A stretch of 64,000 nucleotides of DNA from Agriotes lineatus. Taxonomy: Eukaryota; Arthropoda; Insecta; Coleoptera; Elateridae. Position 1 is the stretch's first letter. Every line of letters starts with the position of its first letter. Both the position numbers and the translations under genes were made by a program. Of the stretch, positions 54,481-64,000 are shown piece by piece. The notes beneath the pieces were generated by a model. It had not been told where the DNA came from. It saw nothing but the letters and a program-made list of their open reading frames with translations, and did no database searches. The stretch lies in assembly GCA_940337035.1 (NCBI GenBank), contig CALNHX010002290.1, forward strand, positions 62,001-126,000, in the 5' to 3' direction.

Positions 54481-55188
54481 ATGGACGCCAAAGAACAATG
54501 GTGCGTGATTAAATATTTTCTAAAAAAGGAATTACCCAAAAGGAAATCCATGTTGATTTAATTGTGACTTTAGGGGAATATGCCGTGTCTTATGACATAG
54601 TGAAGAGGTGGTGCTGCCAGTTAAAGTGTGGAAGAACGTCCTGTGACGATCAACATGGCGGAGGTCGTTCACACACCGTTACTACTGAAGAAAACGTCCC
54701 AAAAGTCCATGATTTAATTTTAGCAGACCGAAGTCATTCTGCGTCAATCGTGTAGGAAACGTGCTTTTCTTTCCATGTAGTTCAAAACATAACCGCCAAT
54801 GTTTTGCAGAAAGGACATTTGCCGGCGGCTTTTGGACACTGTGCACCTGGACAAGGAGAACTTTTTTATCGGCACGTGACGATGGATGAAACCTGGGTGC
54901 ATTATCATGATCCAGAGGCAAAAATGCAAAGTAAGAAGTGGAAACACACGGAATCCTTGCCACCTCGCAAATTCAGGGTTGTTGCATCCGCTGCCAAAGT
55001 GATGGCTTCAGTTTTCTGGGATGCTAAAGGGGTATTGCTGATTGACTACCTCCAAAACAAAGTTACTATAACAGGCTCATACTACGAGTATGTCAACCTT
55101 ATAGTCAAATTGCGTACGGTTATAAAAGAAAAACGGCGAGGAAAATTACGCAAAGGTGCCCTGGTCCACCCAAGACAATGACCGCTCA
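54481..55188 (+). pseudogene. mariner transposase relic
   Basis: Head: DAKEQWCVIKYFLKKELPKR (helix-turn-helix region). 54564-54755: VSYDIVKRWCCQLKCGRTSC and ENVPKVHDLILADR (second helix-turn-helix and linker). 54804-55181: RHVTMDETWVHYHDPEAKMQ (first catalytic Asp) and GVLLIDYLQNKVTITGSYY. The second Asp survives in a shifted register (HQDND near 55160). Frames break at about 54555, 54750 and 55155, and the C-terminal third is missing where a SINE begins. Mariner cut-and-paste family. Confidence 0.8.
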
Positions 55189-55189
55189 A

Positions 55190-55469
55190 CTTAACCCGAA
55201 TTCGGGTTGCAAAGTTGGAGCTCGCCTTTGTTCTTGTGCAGCAACCATTGTATGAGCCGTGTGTCTTGGTGATGTGTTGATCTTGTTACTCTATCTCTTA
55301 GATGTGTGGTTCTGAGTAGAGCACAGTTAATATGATTCCCAACTGTGAATGGTCTCACCGAGCCCGATTTCAACCGCAAAGGCTGCGGAAAACTTCCTGC
55401 CCCCACGGGATTCGAACCTAGGACTTGCATAATGCAAGCCTAATGCTTTCCCAACTGCGCTACCCGGCT
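55190..55469 (-). mobile_element. tRNA-derived SINE, copy 2
   Basis: Same family as 53490-53797. The head reads GCCGGGTAGCGCAGTTGGG with B box GGTTCGAATCCCGTGGGGG. The copy begins exactly where the mariner relic is lost, so its insertion or a linked deletion removed the mariner 3' end. Confidence 0.8.
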
Positions 55470-56141
55470 TTTTATCTCCATTTATTTATTTATTTTAATA
55501 GTGCAATTGAACATTAAATAGTTTATACAAATTTGTATTGAATTTGGTAAATGTACCTATTGGTTTATGTTATATTATCTAGGAATTGTGCCAGCATGAC
55601 TGCATTTTTATTTTCTAACCTTGGTTCTTGTTGTGCTCCGAGAATTCTAGTGTTTAAATAAACATTTTAAGAGAGTTTGTTACTCCTTTAACTAAAACAT
55701 CTTAAATTGTCTTTCTATGCAGGTACCTAGAAATGAAGCCAGATATTAAGAGAAAGATCTTTAAAAGAGATTTCCAAAAATACACAGGATGCTATACTGT
55801 TGAAACATCAGAAATTATGAAGATTACAAATTTTTAGCACTCTCTAACGCGTTAATACCTAGAAACAAACATAGTTCTTTGATACTTAAGTTTTTTTTTA
55901 TTCAATTGCTTTTTGTTACTTACAACAGCCGCCTGAAATTAAACATGTTTTGAATAAAATCGTTAATTTCTCCAAAACAACTAACGTGTGACCTATAAAA
56001 CTTTATAATAAAGTGGTTAGCATTTTGACGTAAAACGTTTATACTACCCAACAGTAAGTTTCCATTGTCTCATTGTTTTGAGCCGGTCCCGTACAGGAAT
56101 ATTTTACTAATGCGCACCACCTTCGTACCTACAACTTTTAT
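55470..56141. other. Spacer, nothing recognised
   Basis: AT-rich. No coding signal or repeat ends. Confidence 0.4.
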
Positions 56142-56742
56142 GGATCTAGGAAAGTTTACCGAGAACACTTTACCGACGGAAAGTTGCTCGAAAGGAAAGT
56201 TTGCCGAAAGGAAAGTTCGCCGAATGGAAATTTGACCGAAAGGAAAACTTACAGAAACGCAATTAACCGAACGAAAATTTGACCGAAATTATAAAATCCT
56301 ATATATTGAGACGATATTAAGATAGGGCTATCTAGTTCTCTATTGTTTTATTTATCTTTGGTTGAAGGCAGGTGTTATTTGTTCTATAATTTTGAATTTA
56401 AAAGAAGGGTTGTTGTGTTGATTATTTATTTATTGTTACTTTTCTCAAATATAGCATGATTCATCAGACTATAAAGCACAGCGGACAGTGAAGGGTTTAG
56501 TTATAAAGAATCTTAATTTGCATTGTTAATGTAGTTGATTGTGTAATTAGAATTCATATGTAAATTTATTTTTAAACATTATGTAACGTAGGCATAAAGT
56601 ATGGGATAACATATACTACATAATCAGACTAACTAGTCAAAAAGAACATCACGATTTTATAAAAAGTAGTAGTAAAAATAAGCAGGCAGGAAAATGTTTC
56701 AATTGGTTATGAAAACAGATTAACGTTCTTACAAGAATAATC

Positions 56743-58236
56743 GGCATGACTTAATCCCAAATATTGTAATAAAACATCTCCCCACGAAAGCAATTGCATT
56801 TCTGGCATCAATATATAACTCATGCTTGTCTAAGGGATACTTTCCCATAACCTGGAAACATGCCGAAATAATTATGATACATAAGCATAGTAAAGAGCCA
56901 AAAACAGCAACTTCCTACAGACCAATTAGTCTATTACCTGTGTTCTCCAAAGTCTTCGAGAAAATCTTGGCCGCACGTCTTAATTTGTTTCTTGACAACC
57001 ATAATGTAATTCCCAAACATCAATTTGGGTTCAAGGCTAAACACTCGACCATACATCAGTTACTTAGGGTCACTGAAAACATTATCGGTGGTTTTGAAAA
57101 AAAAGAACACACATGTGTAGTTTTCCTGGACGTAGCTCAAGCGTTTGATCGAGTGTGGATAAACGGGTTGCTATACAAACTGCTGCAAATTGCGATACCA
57201 CCTTACATAATAAATGTCATCGCCTCATTCCTAAAACATAGAACATTCAAAGTGAGACTTAATTCATCATATTCAGATACCAAAGACATATCTGCAGGTG
57301 TACCACAAGGCTCAGTACTTGGCCCTGTATTATTTAATATATTTACGTATGACATCTCTATCCCTCCACTAACTAAATTAGGGATGTTTGCTGATGACAC
57401 TATACTAATAACACAGCATTCAGACATAAATATTGCAGCGCAACAACTACAAGACTCGTTGGATATACTTATGCAGTATTTCACAAAATGGAGAATAAAA
57501 CTAAATCCTACCAAGTGCCAATGCAAGATATTCACCCTGAGGCGACCACAAAATCCTCGGGCGATTACAATACACGGAGAAAATATCAAATGGAATCCTC
57601 CAGACTCTGCAGTGAAGTACCTAGGGCTCTACCTTGATCGACGCCTAACCTGGTCTTTCCATGTTAACAAAAAACTCAACGAAGGATATGCTAGACTAGC
57701 CCTGCTCTATCCGCTTATAAACAAAAAATCCCCTCTGCGAATACAGTGTTCAAAACTAATATATATGTGCATAATACGGCCGGTTATATCTTACGCGTGT
57801 GTTATATGGGGCACTACATCCAAGACCAATATTAAAAAACTGCAAACGCTTCAGAACAAAATATTAAGAATTGCCATAAATGCACCGTGGTTTATTAGAA
57901 ATGAACAAATTCACAGTGAACTAGGCATCTTTACCATTGACAATTATATACGTAATATAGCCCGCAAGTTTTTCGAAAACTTACCTAAGTGCGGTGGTGC
58001 AGTGTATTATCAGCTAGGACAAAAATCAAGACAAACGCGCTTAAAGAAGAGATTACCCCAAGACGTTCTTTTGTCCACAGAGACTGACAGTGCGGCAAGC
58101 GATAGTGGTTAATCGGTTTAAATTGTGTTAGGGTTAAAATCCCATATTGTCAATTTCAAGTCATAAATTATTCTTTGTTAAACTAACCATGTATAACATT
58201 AAGTATGTTGAGCTGGTTGATTATTAAAAAAAAAAA
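56743..58236 (+). mobile_element. 5'-truncated Jockey-type LINE, recent, with TSD
   Basis: CAAGAATAATC flanks it at 56732-56742 and 58238-58248. A poly-A tail of 12 A ends it. About 1.49 kb of the RT and 3' untranslated region remain. The sharp duplication and single open frame suggest recent insertion. It is related to, but clearly diverged from, the LINE at 19.5-25 kb. Confidence 0.9.
56826..58112 (+). CDS. Jockey-type reverse transcriptase, C-terminal 428+ residues
   Basis: The frame is open from the truncation point at 56743 to the stop at 58112. The first in-frame ATG is at 56826, but this is not a natural start. Blocks: TSYRPISLLPVFSKVFEKIL (fingers), FLDVAQAFDRVW (first Asp), SAGVPQGSVLGPVLFNI, GMFADDTILIT (catalytic Asp pair), VKYLGLYLDRRLTWSFHV (thumb) and IAINAPWFIRNEQIHSELGI. 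The endonuclease and early fingers are missing, so it cannot act alone. No stops or shifts. Confidence 0.9.
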   Translation: MSKGYFPITWKHAEIIMIHKHSKEPKTATSYRPISLLPVFSKVFEKILAARLNLFLDNHNVIPKHQFGFKAKHSTIHQLLRVTENIIGGFEKKEHTCVVFLDVAQAFDRVWINGLLYKLLQIAIPPYIINVIASFLKHRTFKVRLNSSYSDTKDISAGVPQGSVLGPVLFNIFTYDISIPPLTKLGMFADDTILITQHSDINIAAQQLQDSLDILMQYFTKWRIKLNPTKCQCKIFTLRRPQNPRAITIHGENIKWNPPDSAVKYLGLYLDRRLTWSFHVNKKLNEGYARLALLYPLINKKSPLRIQCSKLIYMCIIRPVISYACVIWGTTSKTNIKKLQTLQNKILRIAINAPWFIRNEQIHSELGIFTIDNYIRNIARKFFENLPKCGGAVYYQLGQKSRQTRLKKRLPQDVLLSTETDSAASDSG

Positions 58237-59039
58237 ACAAGAATAATCACATTTGATGTGAACAAAATTTTTTGACATTGACATACATCAAATTAATTTT
58301 AATTAAAAGAAAAAGATTGGACAATTGGTGTCTGCTTTTGACCTAGGAAAATAAAGTAATTAATCTCATTACAAAACACGACAGGTCTAATGTGAAGCGA
58401 AGTGTGAAGGAAAATTGAGAAAAATAACTTTGTAGTTCACAAAGAGTGAAAAATTAATTTTGAACACCCTGTACATGGTGGATCTAATATTTGCAGAATA
58501 CTACTTAACAAACTCTAAACGAAAAATAAAGTAATTTTTTATATTGTTATTAAAACTAATATTTTTGTAATACTGGCGAATCCTAGGTATTTAAAATAAA
58601 TTAAGATACCTGCGTTAATTATCCTCTAGGTGGAATGCAAATTTAGAATAATTAAAAAATGCCGTTACAATAATTATATATGGTTTTGTAAAAATAATAA
58701 GGGTATCATCATCTAAAATAAAAAGAACTTGAAATAGTTGTAATTGTAAAAGCACGCTCTATGTATATATAAGATTTTATAATTTCGGTCAAATTTCCTT
58801 TCGGTCAATTGTGTATCGGTAAACTTTCCTTTCGGTCAAATTTCCGTCGGTAAACTTTCCGTGGGTAAAGTGTTTTCGGTAAACTTTCCGGGACCCAAGT
58901 TTTATATAAGCAACATTTTAAGTAACTCTCATAGTTTTAGAAATATCGTTCACCCTCCTATCGTTGCCGAACCCTGTATGTATTAAAATGTAAATGTTAT
59001 TAATAAACCATTCTTTTTGTTCTGTTAATTATTGGTATA

Positions 59040-60852
59040 CAGTGTGTCCATTTAGTGCGCCGGTCTTTAAATACGGTTTCAGTTATTTTCCGATATAAAG
59101 TTTAATTGAGGTTTTCTTAATGTGATTCAAAAGGCAACATTTTAAAATTATTTTGACATACCTACTTATACAGGGTGTCCCAAAAAGTTGGGGTAAAAAA
59201 AGTAGTAATTTTTTAACGGAACAAACTGTAGGTATTTATTTATGGCTATTTGAGCCACTATAAGTTTTACTTTAAATTCTAACGTTTCTTTTAATTTACT
59301 CTCATCGTTTGCAACTTATGAACGTTTTTATAGTATTTTTTTGTCAATATCAAGCTTTCATTTACATTTACCTTACTTTTCAATATGTCTTTCCAGAAAA
59401 TTAAGGGAGTTGTCATTTAGGATACGAAAATGCTAAAGTTTCATCAAAATAGAATATTTTAATATAAGGTGTTCAAAATACAGTGTTCAAATTTTAATAT
59501 CTTCAATGGTTATTTTCTCAAGTTTTTTAAATATAACACCCTATATTATATTAGAGGAGTAAATAGAGCTCTATATTTCCTTTATTTTGACACCAATATG
59601 TTATACTTAATACCAAAGGGTATTTAAGAAATTAAGCTTTTAATAAAAAATCAAGATAAATGTGTACTATTTGGAGCATGCTTTACAATAGTGCTGGTTA
59701 AAAACCGATCCGACGGTTAACCGACTCTCGGTTGTTTTTTTCATAAATCGAAAACCGATGCACTGATTAATCGAAAACCTGAATAACCGGTTCATAAACC
59801 GTTTTGTAACCCTGTGTAAAAACCAGTTTCTAAATCGGATTGCGATCCTGTTTAAAAACCTGTTTATAAACCGGATTAAAATCGATTTATAAACCGCTCT
59901 AACCAACGTAAATTGGTTATACTTATAAAATGTGGAAGCTACACAATCGCACTTTTATTATTAAGAACAAACTTTTAATTCAATTCATAAATGAATTTTA
60001 AAACCGGCTTATAAATTGGTTTTAAACTTGTTTAAAAGCAGGTTTTCAAACCGCTTCGTCAACCGGTTTACAAACCAGTTCTTAAACAGGTTTAGAAATC
60101 GGTTCTTAAACAGGTTTACAAAGCTGTTCGTAGACCGGTTAATCAGGTTTTCGGTTAACCGGTTTACTGGAGTTCGATTTATGGAAAAACTGCGATTAAC
60201 CGAAAACATTGTAACCGCCAAGTTGATTTTTTTACTAGCACTATTATAGACCATGCGCCAAATAGTACACATGCATCGTTATTTTTTATTAAAATCTTAA
60301 TTTCTCAAATATACTTTGGAATACATAATAACATATTGGAGTCAAAATAAAGGAAATTTGGGGCTCTATTTATTTCTGCAATAAAATATAAGGCGTTCCA
60401 TTAAAAAATTGAAATAGTAGCAATTGAAAGTATTGAAATACATCCTGCATTAAAATATCCCGTTTATATGAAACGTATTCTAAATGACGACTCCCTCGAT
60501 TTTCAAGAAAGAAATATTCAAAAGTGGAATAACTGTGACGTTTTAAATGAAAGCTTGATATTGACAAAATAATTCTAAAATCGTTCGTAAGTCGTAAACT
60601 ATAAGAGCAATTTAAAAGAAAAGTTAGAATTAAACGTAGAACTTATAGGGACATAAATAGCCATAAAGAAATACAGGATGTTCTATTTAAAAAATTAATA
60701 AAGTCAAACTTCTTTGGGACGCCTTATATATGTCAAAATAATTTTAAAATATGCATTCTTTAACCCCATTAGGATCGCCTCAATCAAACGTTCTATCGGA
60801 AAAAAGTAAAGGTGTAACTAATAAGAAACCAGGGCATTAAATGGACACCCCG
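59040..60852. mobile_element. Large foldback element, 1813 bp, TA-flanked, with AAACCGGTTT-rich centre
   Basis: CAGTGTGTCCATTTAGTGC at the left and the inverse GCATTAAATGGACACCCCG at the right, with TA at 59038-59039 and 60853-60854. The arms stay recognisably inverted for about 640 bp (for example TGTGTACTATTTGGAGCATG and its inverse near 60255). The central 59690-60250 is filled with AAACCGGTTT-like motifs, which give long spurious frames rich in RNRF/NRF. The centre starts and ends with AATAGTGCT / AGCACTATT, so it may be a separate hAT-like unit. Confidence 0.75.
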
Positions 60853-61085
60853 TATAATTTTTATAATATGGTAAAGCAGCATAGGTACTATTGCTACAAA
60901 AAAACTAAGACTAGATTTTTTTAGCAGTGTGAATCTGAATTTTTAATTGACAACGGAGAAATGAATAACTTTCAAGTGATTTCAAAACGTCACTGTCAAT
61001 CATGCTAAGTTAGTTTCAAAAGCTAGGATTATTTCTTGCTTAAAAAATGGAGAAACTATTGGACAAATTGCACATTTATCTAGTG
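60853..61085. other. Spacer
   Basis: AT-rich, between the foldback element and the possible BEL/Pao LTR. Nothing recognised. Confidence 0.4.
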
Positions 61086-61542
61086 TTATATTTGTTTTAT
61101 ATTGCAGCTTTTGCTATTACAATATTATATATGACGTATAACAAGTTTGAAATATGCGCATGACAGTTACGGTCATTTAATGAACTAGAATAGTAAAAAT
61201 GTATAACTAATGTACTTAGCAATTGCCCCAGTTTTTTTTGTAGCAAAGGCACGCTCCAGAAAGTTCTAAAATGCGCATAGTACAATACACAACTGCAAGC
61301 GAAGCGGCAAAATTTTATGAAACACTTAACATACCGCTCGCCTTGGAAAGGGTAACCTTTCGAATAACAACAGTACAAATTTAAGATGTAATAGCTAGAG
61401 TAAGACATATAACTAAAATCAAAACATATATAAAGTGCATAATAACACATTGATCTTAAGGTAATACAAGAAAACCCGAACAATGGAAAGCCAAAAGCTT
61501 TACGAAATACTGCGCCGAACGCTAACGTGCTAGTTCACAACA
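61086..61542 (-). repeat. Possible 3' LTR of the BEL/Pao element
   Basis: On the minus strand it starts TGTTGTGAACTAGCACG right at the end of the pol frame, as in BEL/Pao elements, and could end ATAACA near 61087. No second LTR in the window, so the boundaries cannot be confirmed. Confidence 0.4.
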
Positions 61543-62637
61543 CTAGGTAGCGGGCACAATTTGGAAAAGGATCGCTTTACGATCCCTGACACAGTTTTCA
61601 CTGACGCAACACGAGTAGCGCCGTCAAAACTAGGGTGCAGCTCGGTGACCCGGCCTAACCTCCACTTCAGAGGGGGTAGATTGTCATCCTTGATGAGAAC
61701 CATGGAACCAGGCTGGAGGTCCGAAAAGTGTATGCGCCATTTGGTGCACTGTTGGAGTTCCGAGATGTACTCCTTACTCCATCTTTTCCACACATTCTGG
61801 TGGAGCTGTTGTATTCTTTGGTATCTAGACAGCAGAGACTCGGCTATCTCAGTAACTGTGGGATCAGGCAGTGACATCAAAGGACGACAGATCAGAAAAT
61901 GAGCAGGAGTCAAAGGCTGAAGGTCGTTTGGATCAGCGGACAAAGGAGACAGGGGTCGGGAGTTTAAGGTCGCTTCCACCTGTGCAAAGTGCAAAATTCA
62001 TCGTAATTTAGACTAGCGTTACCTATAACGCGCCGTATGTGATGTTTGGAGGATTTAATTCCGGCCTCCCACAATCCGCCAAAGTGGGGACTGTGCGCGA
62101 GTATAAAATGCCAAGCTACTCCATCGTTCCCGACCGATTCGGAAATAGAAAAGACTTGTTCCGCAAGAAAATTGCCTAATTCGATTAATTCGGAATTAGC
62201 GCCGACAAAATTAGTGCCATTGTCTGAATAGACATGGAGCGGTTTGCCTCGACGAGCTACAAACCGGCGAAAAACCATTAAAAAGGTTTCAGTAGAAAGG
62301 TCAGCGACCAATTCAAGGTGCACTGCTTTGTCACAAAACAAACGAAGAGACAAAGGTAGGACTTTACTAGTTTAGAACCACGTCCTTTGCGATCCTTTAT
62401 CATGAACGGTCCACCATAATCGATACCAGTCTTATGAAATGGGGGCGATGATTGAATACGAGATGCTGGCAGATCTCCCATTATGGGTTCGGTTAACTTA
62501 TGAGAAAAATCTAAAACACCGCAAGCATTGATGAACCATGTTACGATACTTTTGGAGTGTCCCCCGTAGTATTGAACTTCTGCTAGCTGAATTTCTGAAC
62601 TTGAATATTTATGGTTGGCTTTTGTCAATGTTTGCAT
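61530..62637 (-). pseudogene. BEL/Pao pol: integrase fragment
   Basis: Three overlapping minus-strand frames. 62637-62278 has the zinc/linker region and the start of the integrase core (TGIDYGGPF, first Asp). 62353-61964 has YSDNGTNFVGAN (second Asp) and SPHFGGLWEAGIKSSKHHIR (Glu). 61994-61530 is the C-terminal part (EATLNSRPLSPLS, LTPAHFLICRP, then a DUF5641-like domain with WKRWSKEYISELQQ). Frame changes near 62350 and 61970 break it. Protease and RT are absent upstream, so this is an old 5'-truncated copy. Integrase inserts the element DNA into the host chromosome. Confidence 0.8.
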
Positions 62638-62758
62638 GCTTTAAACTAGGTATAATTAGCTGTATCTTATTTTTAAGTACTCTCTTATAATTATCATGCA
62701 GTTTCGTAAGCAATCCCTCGTTTAATTACTCATATTTTGCAAATTAGGTTTATTCTTG
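62638..62758. other. Spacer
   Basis: Short AT-rich gap between the BEL/Pao relic and the unknown gene. No feature. Confidence 0.4.
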
Positions 62759-63500
62759 CTATATTTCGACAAATATTTGGGTATGGCCGCTAGGCAACCG
62801 GTGATACAAATTGTTTTTAACTATTCCATTTGTTGCTAGAGCAATGTTATCTTTTCCTGCAGTCAAACTTGCCTGACTGGTTTTTTGGCTTCTTCTGGCC
62901 CAAATTTTTGTTATCAGATGACCTGTGGGCTGGGTTTTTGAATTTTTCGGCTTTCTTTCCAAGCTAAACCGTCGTGCTAGTAGGTGTTCCTCTGCAGCTA
63001 AGTGCTTCATAGCCCTTTGGTAGGGCTCGCCTCTTCGAATAGATTGTTTGAGGGATCTGGAAGCATTTCTGCGTTATCGCGGGTGTTCGTAATGATTAGT
63101 TAGCTACTTACTTGCATCCCTTCGCTTTTTGCGGATCTCCTGGAAACACCTTTAGCACGCTTCTTTCGGCTCGACCCCAGCTTGAGGTAAGATTAGGCCA
63201 GTTTCTTCTTAATCGGGAATACATTTGGATTCTGTGCGTTTTTAGCCAAAAATTCCCGGCGGGAGTTAAAACACTCCCCATCTGCTTGAAATCCTTCCTG
63301 TCTGGAGTAGACCTACCCCGTTCGACTGCACCCTGCTGGAATCCAGTTCGATGCACTGGGCCCCTAAGATAGTCGCATCGCCTGTGAATTTTGCAACTTT
63401 CGCGGGCAACGCTGAAGATTGAGCAACTGCTTTACACTCACCTGCAAGTCATCTTGCGACCTCCATAGCTGGCACTACACCCCGCAGCTGCAGCCGCCAT
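62759..63500 (-). CDS. Three-exon gene model for an unrecognised basic protein, about 208 residues
   Basis: Exon 1 63500-63442: AACGATGG context, MAAAAAGCSASYGGRKMTC, ends TGCAG|GTGAGT in phase 2. Exon 2 63381-63112: after TTCACAG, runs in frame through RTGFQQGAVERGRSTPD and WPNLTSSWGRAERSVLKVF, and ends TGCAA|GTAAGT in phase 2. Exon 3 63056-62759: after CTTCCAG, QSIRRGEPYQRAMKHLAAEE, then a Lys/Arg/Thr-rich tail to TAG. All three phases agree without forcing. GC content is higher than in the surrounding DNA. I know no family for it. It might be a host gene, a mitochondrial-type basic protein, or a chance assembly of short frames. Confidence 0.35.
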
Positions 63501-64000
63501 CGTTGCTTCTCTCTAGCTACGTCCAACCACAGGGGAGCGAACGGAGAGATTAGGTTCTGGTGAACTTTCCTGCAGGCAAGACGTTATTGTAGATAATATG
63601 CATTGCGCCTGATGTAACTTATGATTGAATCATACTGTTTCATGCCGTTAGCACTCCGGGCATGTGTGATTTTATTCTGCACGGATTGTGCGATAGTAGG
63701 TTTCGTGCATCGTTAGTTTAGTAATATTTGGAATTTGTGTAATTAAATGTTAGGGCCGCCGCGCAATGATATGCGGATACCCTCTGCTACTTGCTAATTT
63801 GAGGTCATAAGGTTTACCTGTGTATTGCTCCTTTTGTGCCTTCGGGTCTCCTAACCTTATTGACCTGTGTTATCTGAAAAATTTATAGAGTAGAACTTGT
63901 AGCTTTGAGCTTCACTTGTGTCCTTTCTGGACGTCGCTTTTACTCACCCGCTTACATAACACAGTTCGGACGCCTTAAAGCCTCGCGATTTTCATCACCA
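63501..64000. other. Possible 5' region of the unknown gene
   Basis: GC-richer than most of the window near 63440-63560. No TATA box or coding frame that I can support. The sequence is cut by the window end. Confidence 0.3.

Larger units (their letters stand above)
56142..58896. mobile_element. Iteron-rich foldback element (MULE-like), split by a LINE
   Basis: The left arm (56142-56320) and right arm (about 58770-58896) are inverted repeats of about 125 bp. Both are built from GGAAAGTTTrCCGA and GAAATTTGACCGAAAGG units of about 15 bp. Flanks are AACTTTTAT (56133-56141) and AAGTTTTAT (58897-58905), a 9-bp duplication with one mismatch, as Mutator-like elements make. Removing the 1.5-kb LINE leaves about 1.26 kb, with no coding potential seen. 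Confidence 0.6.

Noticed and set aside
59667..60272. Frames with RNRFxNRF repeats on both strands
   Set aside because: They are translations of the AAACCGGTTT repeat array, not proteins. Both strands give the same pattern.

Overview
The window looks like intergenic, transposon-filled DNA from a large AT-rich arthropod genome. It is most likely an insect; a beetle is a guess from the mix of elements. There are no operons, CRISPR arrays, true tRNA or rRNA genes. Nearly every protein signal belongs to a mobile element: Jockey-type and RTE-like LINEs, Penelope, BEL/Pao, Crypton, piggyBac, hAT, mariner/IS630-type, THAP transposons and a TTAA-targeting element whose transposase is joined to a YqaJ nuclease. 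Introns are short with GT-AG borders, and element insertions carry readable target-site duplications (TSDs).

Layout. 0.35-1 kb: a 608-bp piggyBac-type MITE with TTAA TSDs. 3.7-4.4 kb: two exons, minus strand, of a host-like gene with tandem GD_N (gastrulation-defective-like) domains. 5.6-10.7 kb, minus strand: a gene for a Mutator-like/Kolobok-like transposase followed by a YqaJ nuclease; its first intron holds two large foldback elements. 11.5-13.2 kb: three tandem copies of a THAP-transposase exon, then an inverted repeat that carries TATA-like and AATAAA-like signals. 16-18 kb: a LINE reverse transcriptase (RT) split by a hAT element, which itself holds a foldback MITE. 19.5-25 kb: an almost full-length but frameshifted Jockey-type LINE split by another hAT element.

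28.5-29.4 kb: a hAT MITE. 30.9-35.7 kb: a complete 4764-bp element with 13-bp inverted termini and TTAA on both sides, carrying the second, five-exon transposase-YqaJ gene. It abuts piggyBac and hAT transposase debris (36-38.3 kb) and an inverted, truncated Penelope copy (38.3-39.1 kb). 41-43.4 kb: two abutting foldback elements, a Helitron end and an IS630-type transposase relic. 44.8-48 kb: a Cys-rich transposon fragment and a Crypton tyrosine recombinase gene split by an RTE-like LINE with a 14-bp TSD. 50-50.8 kb: two THAP exons with a Tc1 remnant in their intron. 50.9-53.5 kb: a nearly intact Penelope element (749-aa RT plus GIY-YIG). 53.5-55.5 kb: two tRNA-derived SINEs and a mariner relic. 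56.1-58.9 kb: an iteron-rich foldback element with a near 9-bp TSD, split by a young Jockey-type LINE. 59-60.9 kb: a 1.8-kb foldback element with an AAACCGGTTT-rich centre. 61-62.6 kb: a BEL/Pao integrase and possible LTR. 62.8-63.5 kb: a three-exon gene model for a basic protein I do not recognise.

The most interesting object is the transposase-YqaJ family. Two diverged copies share a phase-2 first intron after a short basic leader, but differ in all later introns. One copy has defined ends and a TTAA target site. All ORF, splice and frameshift calls were made by eye, and no database search was possible.
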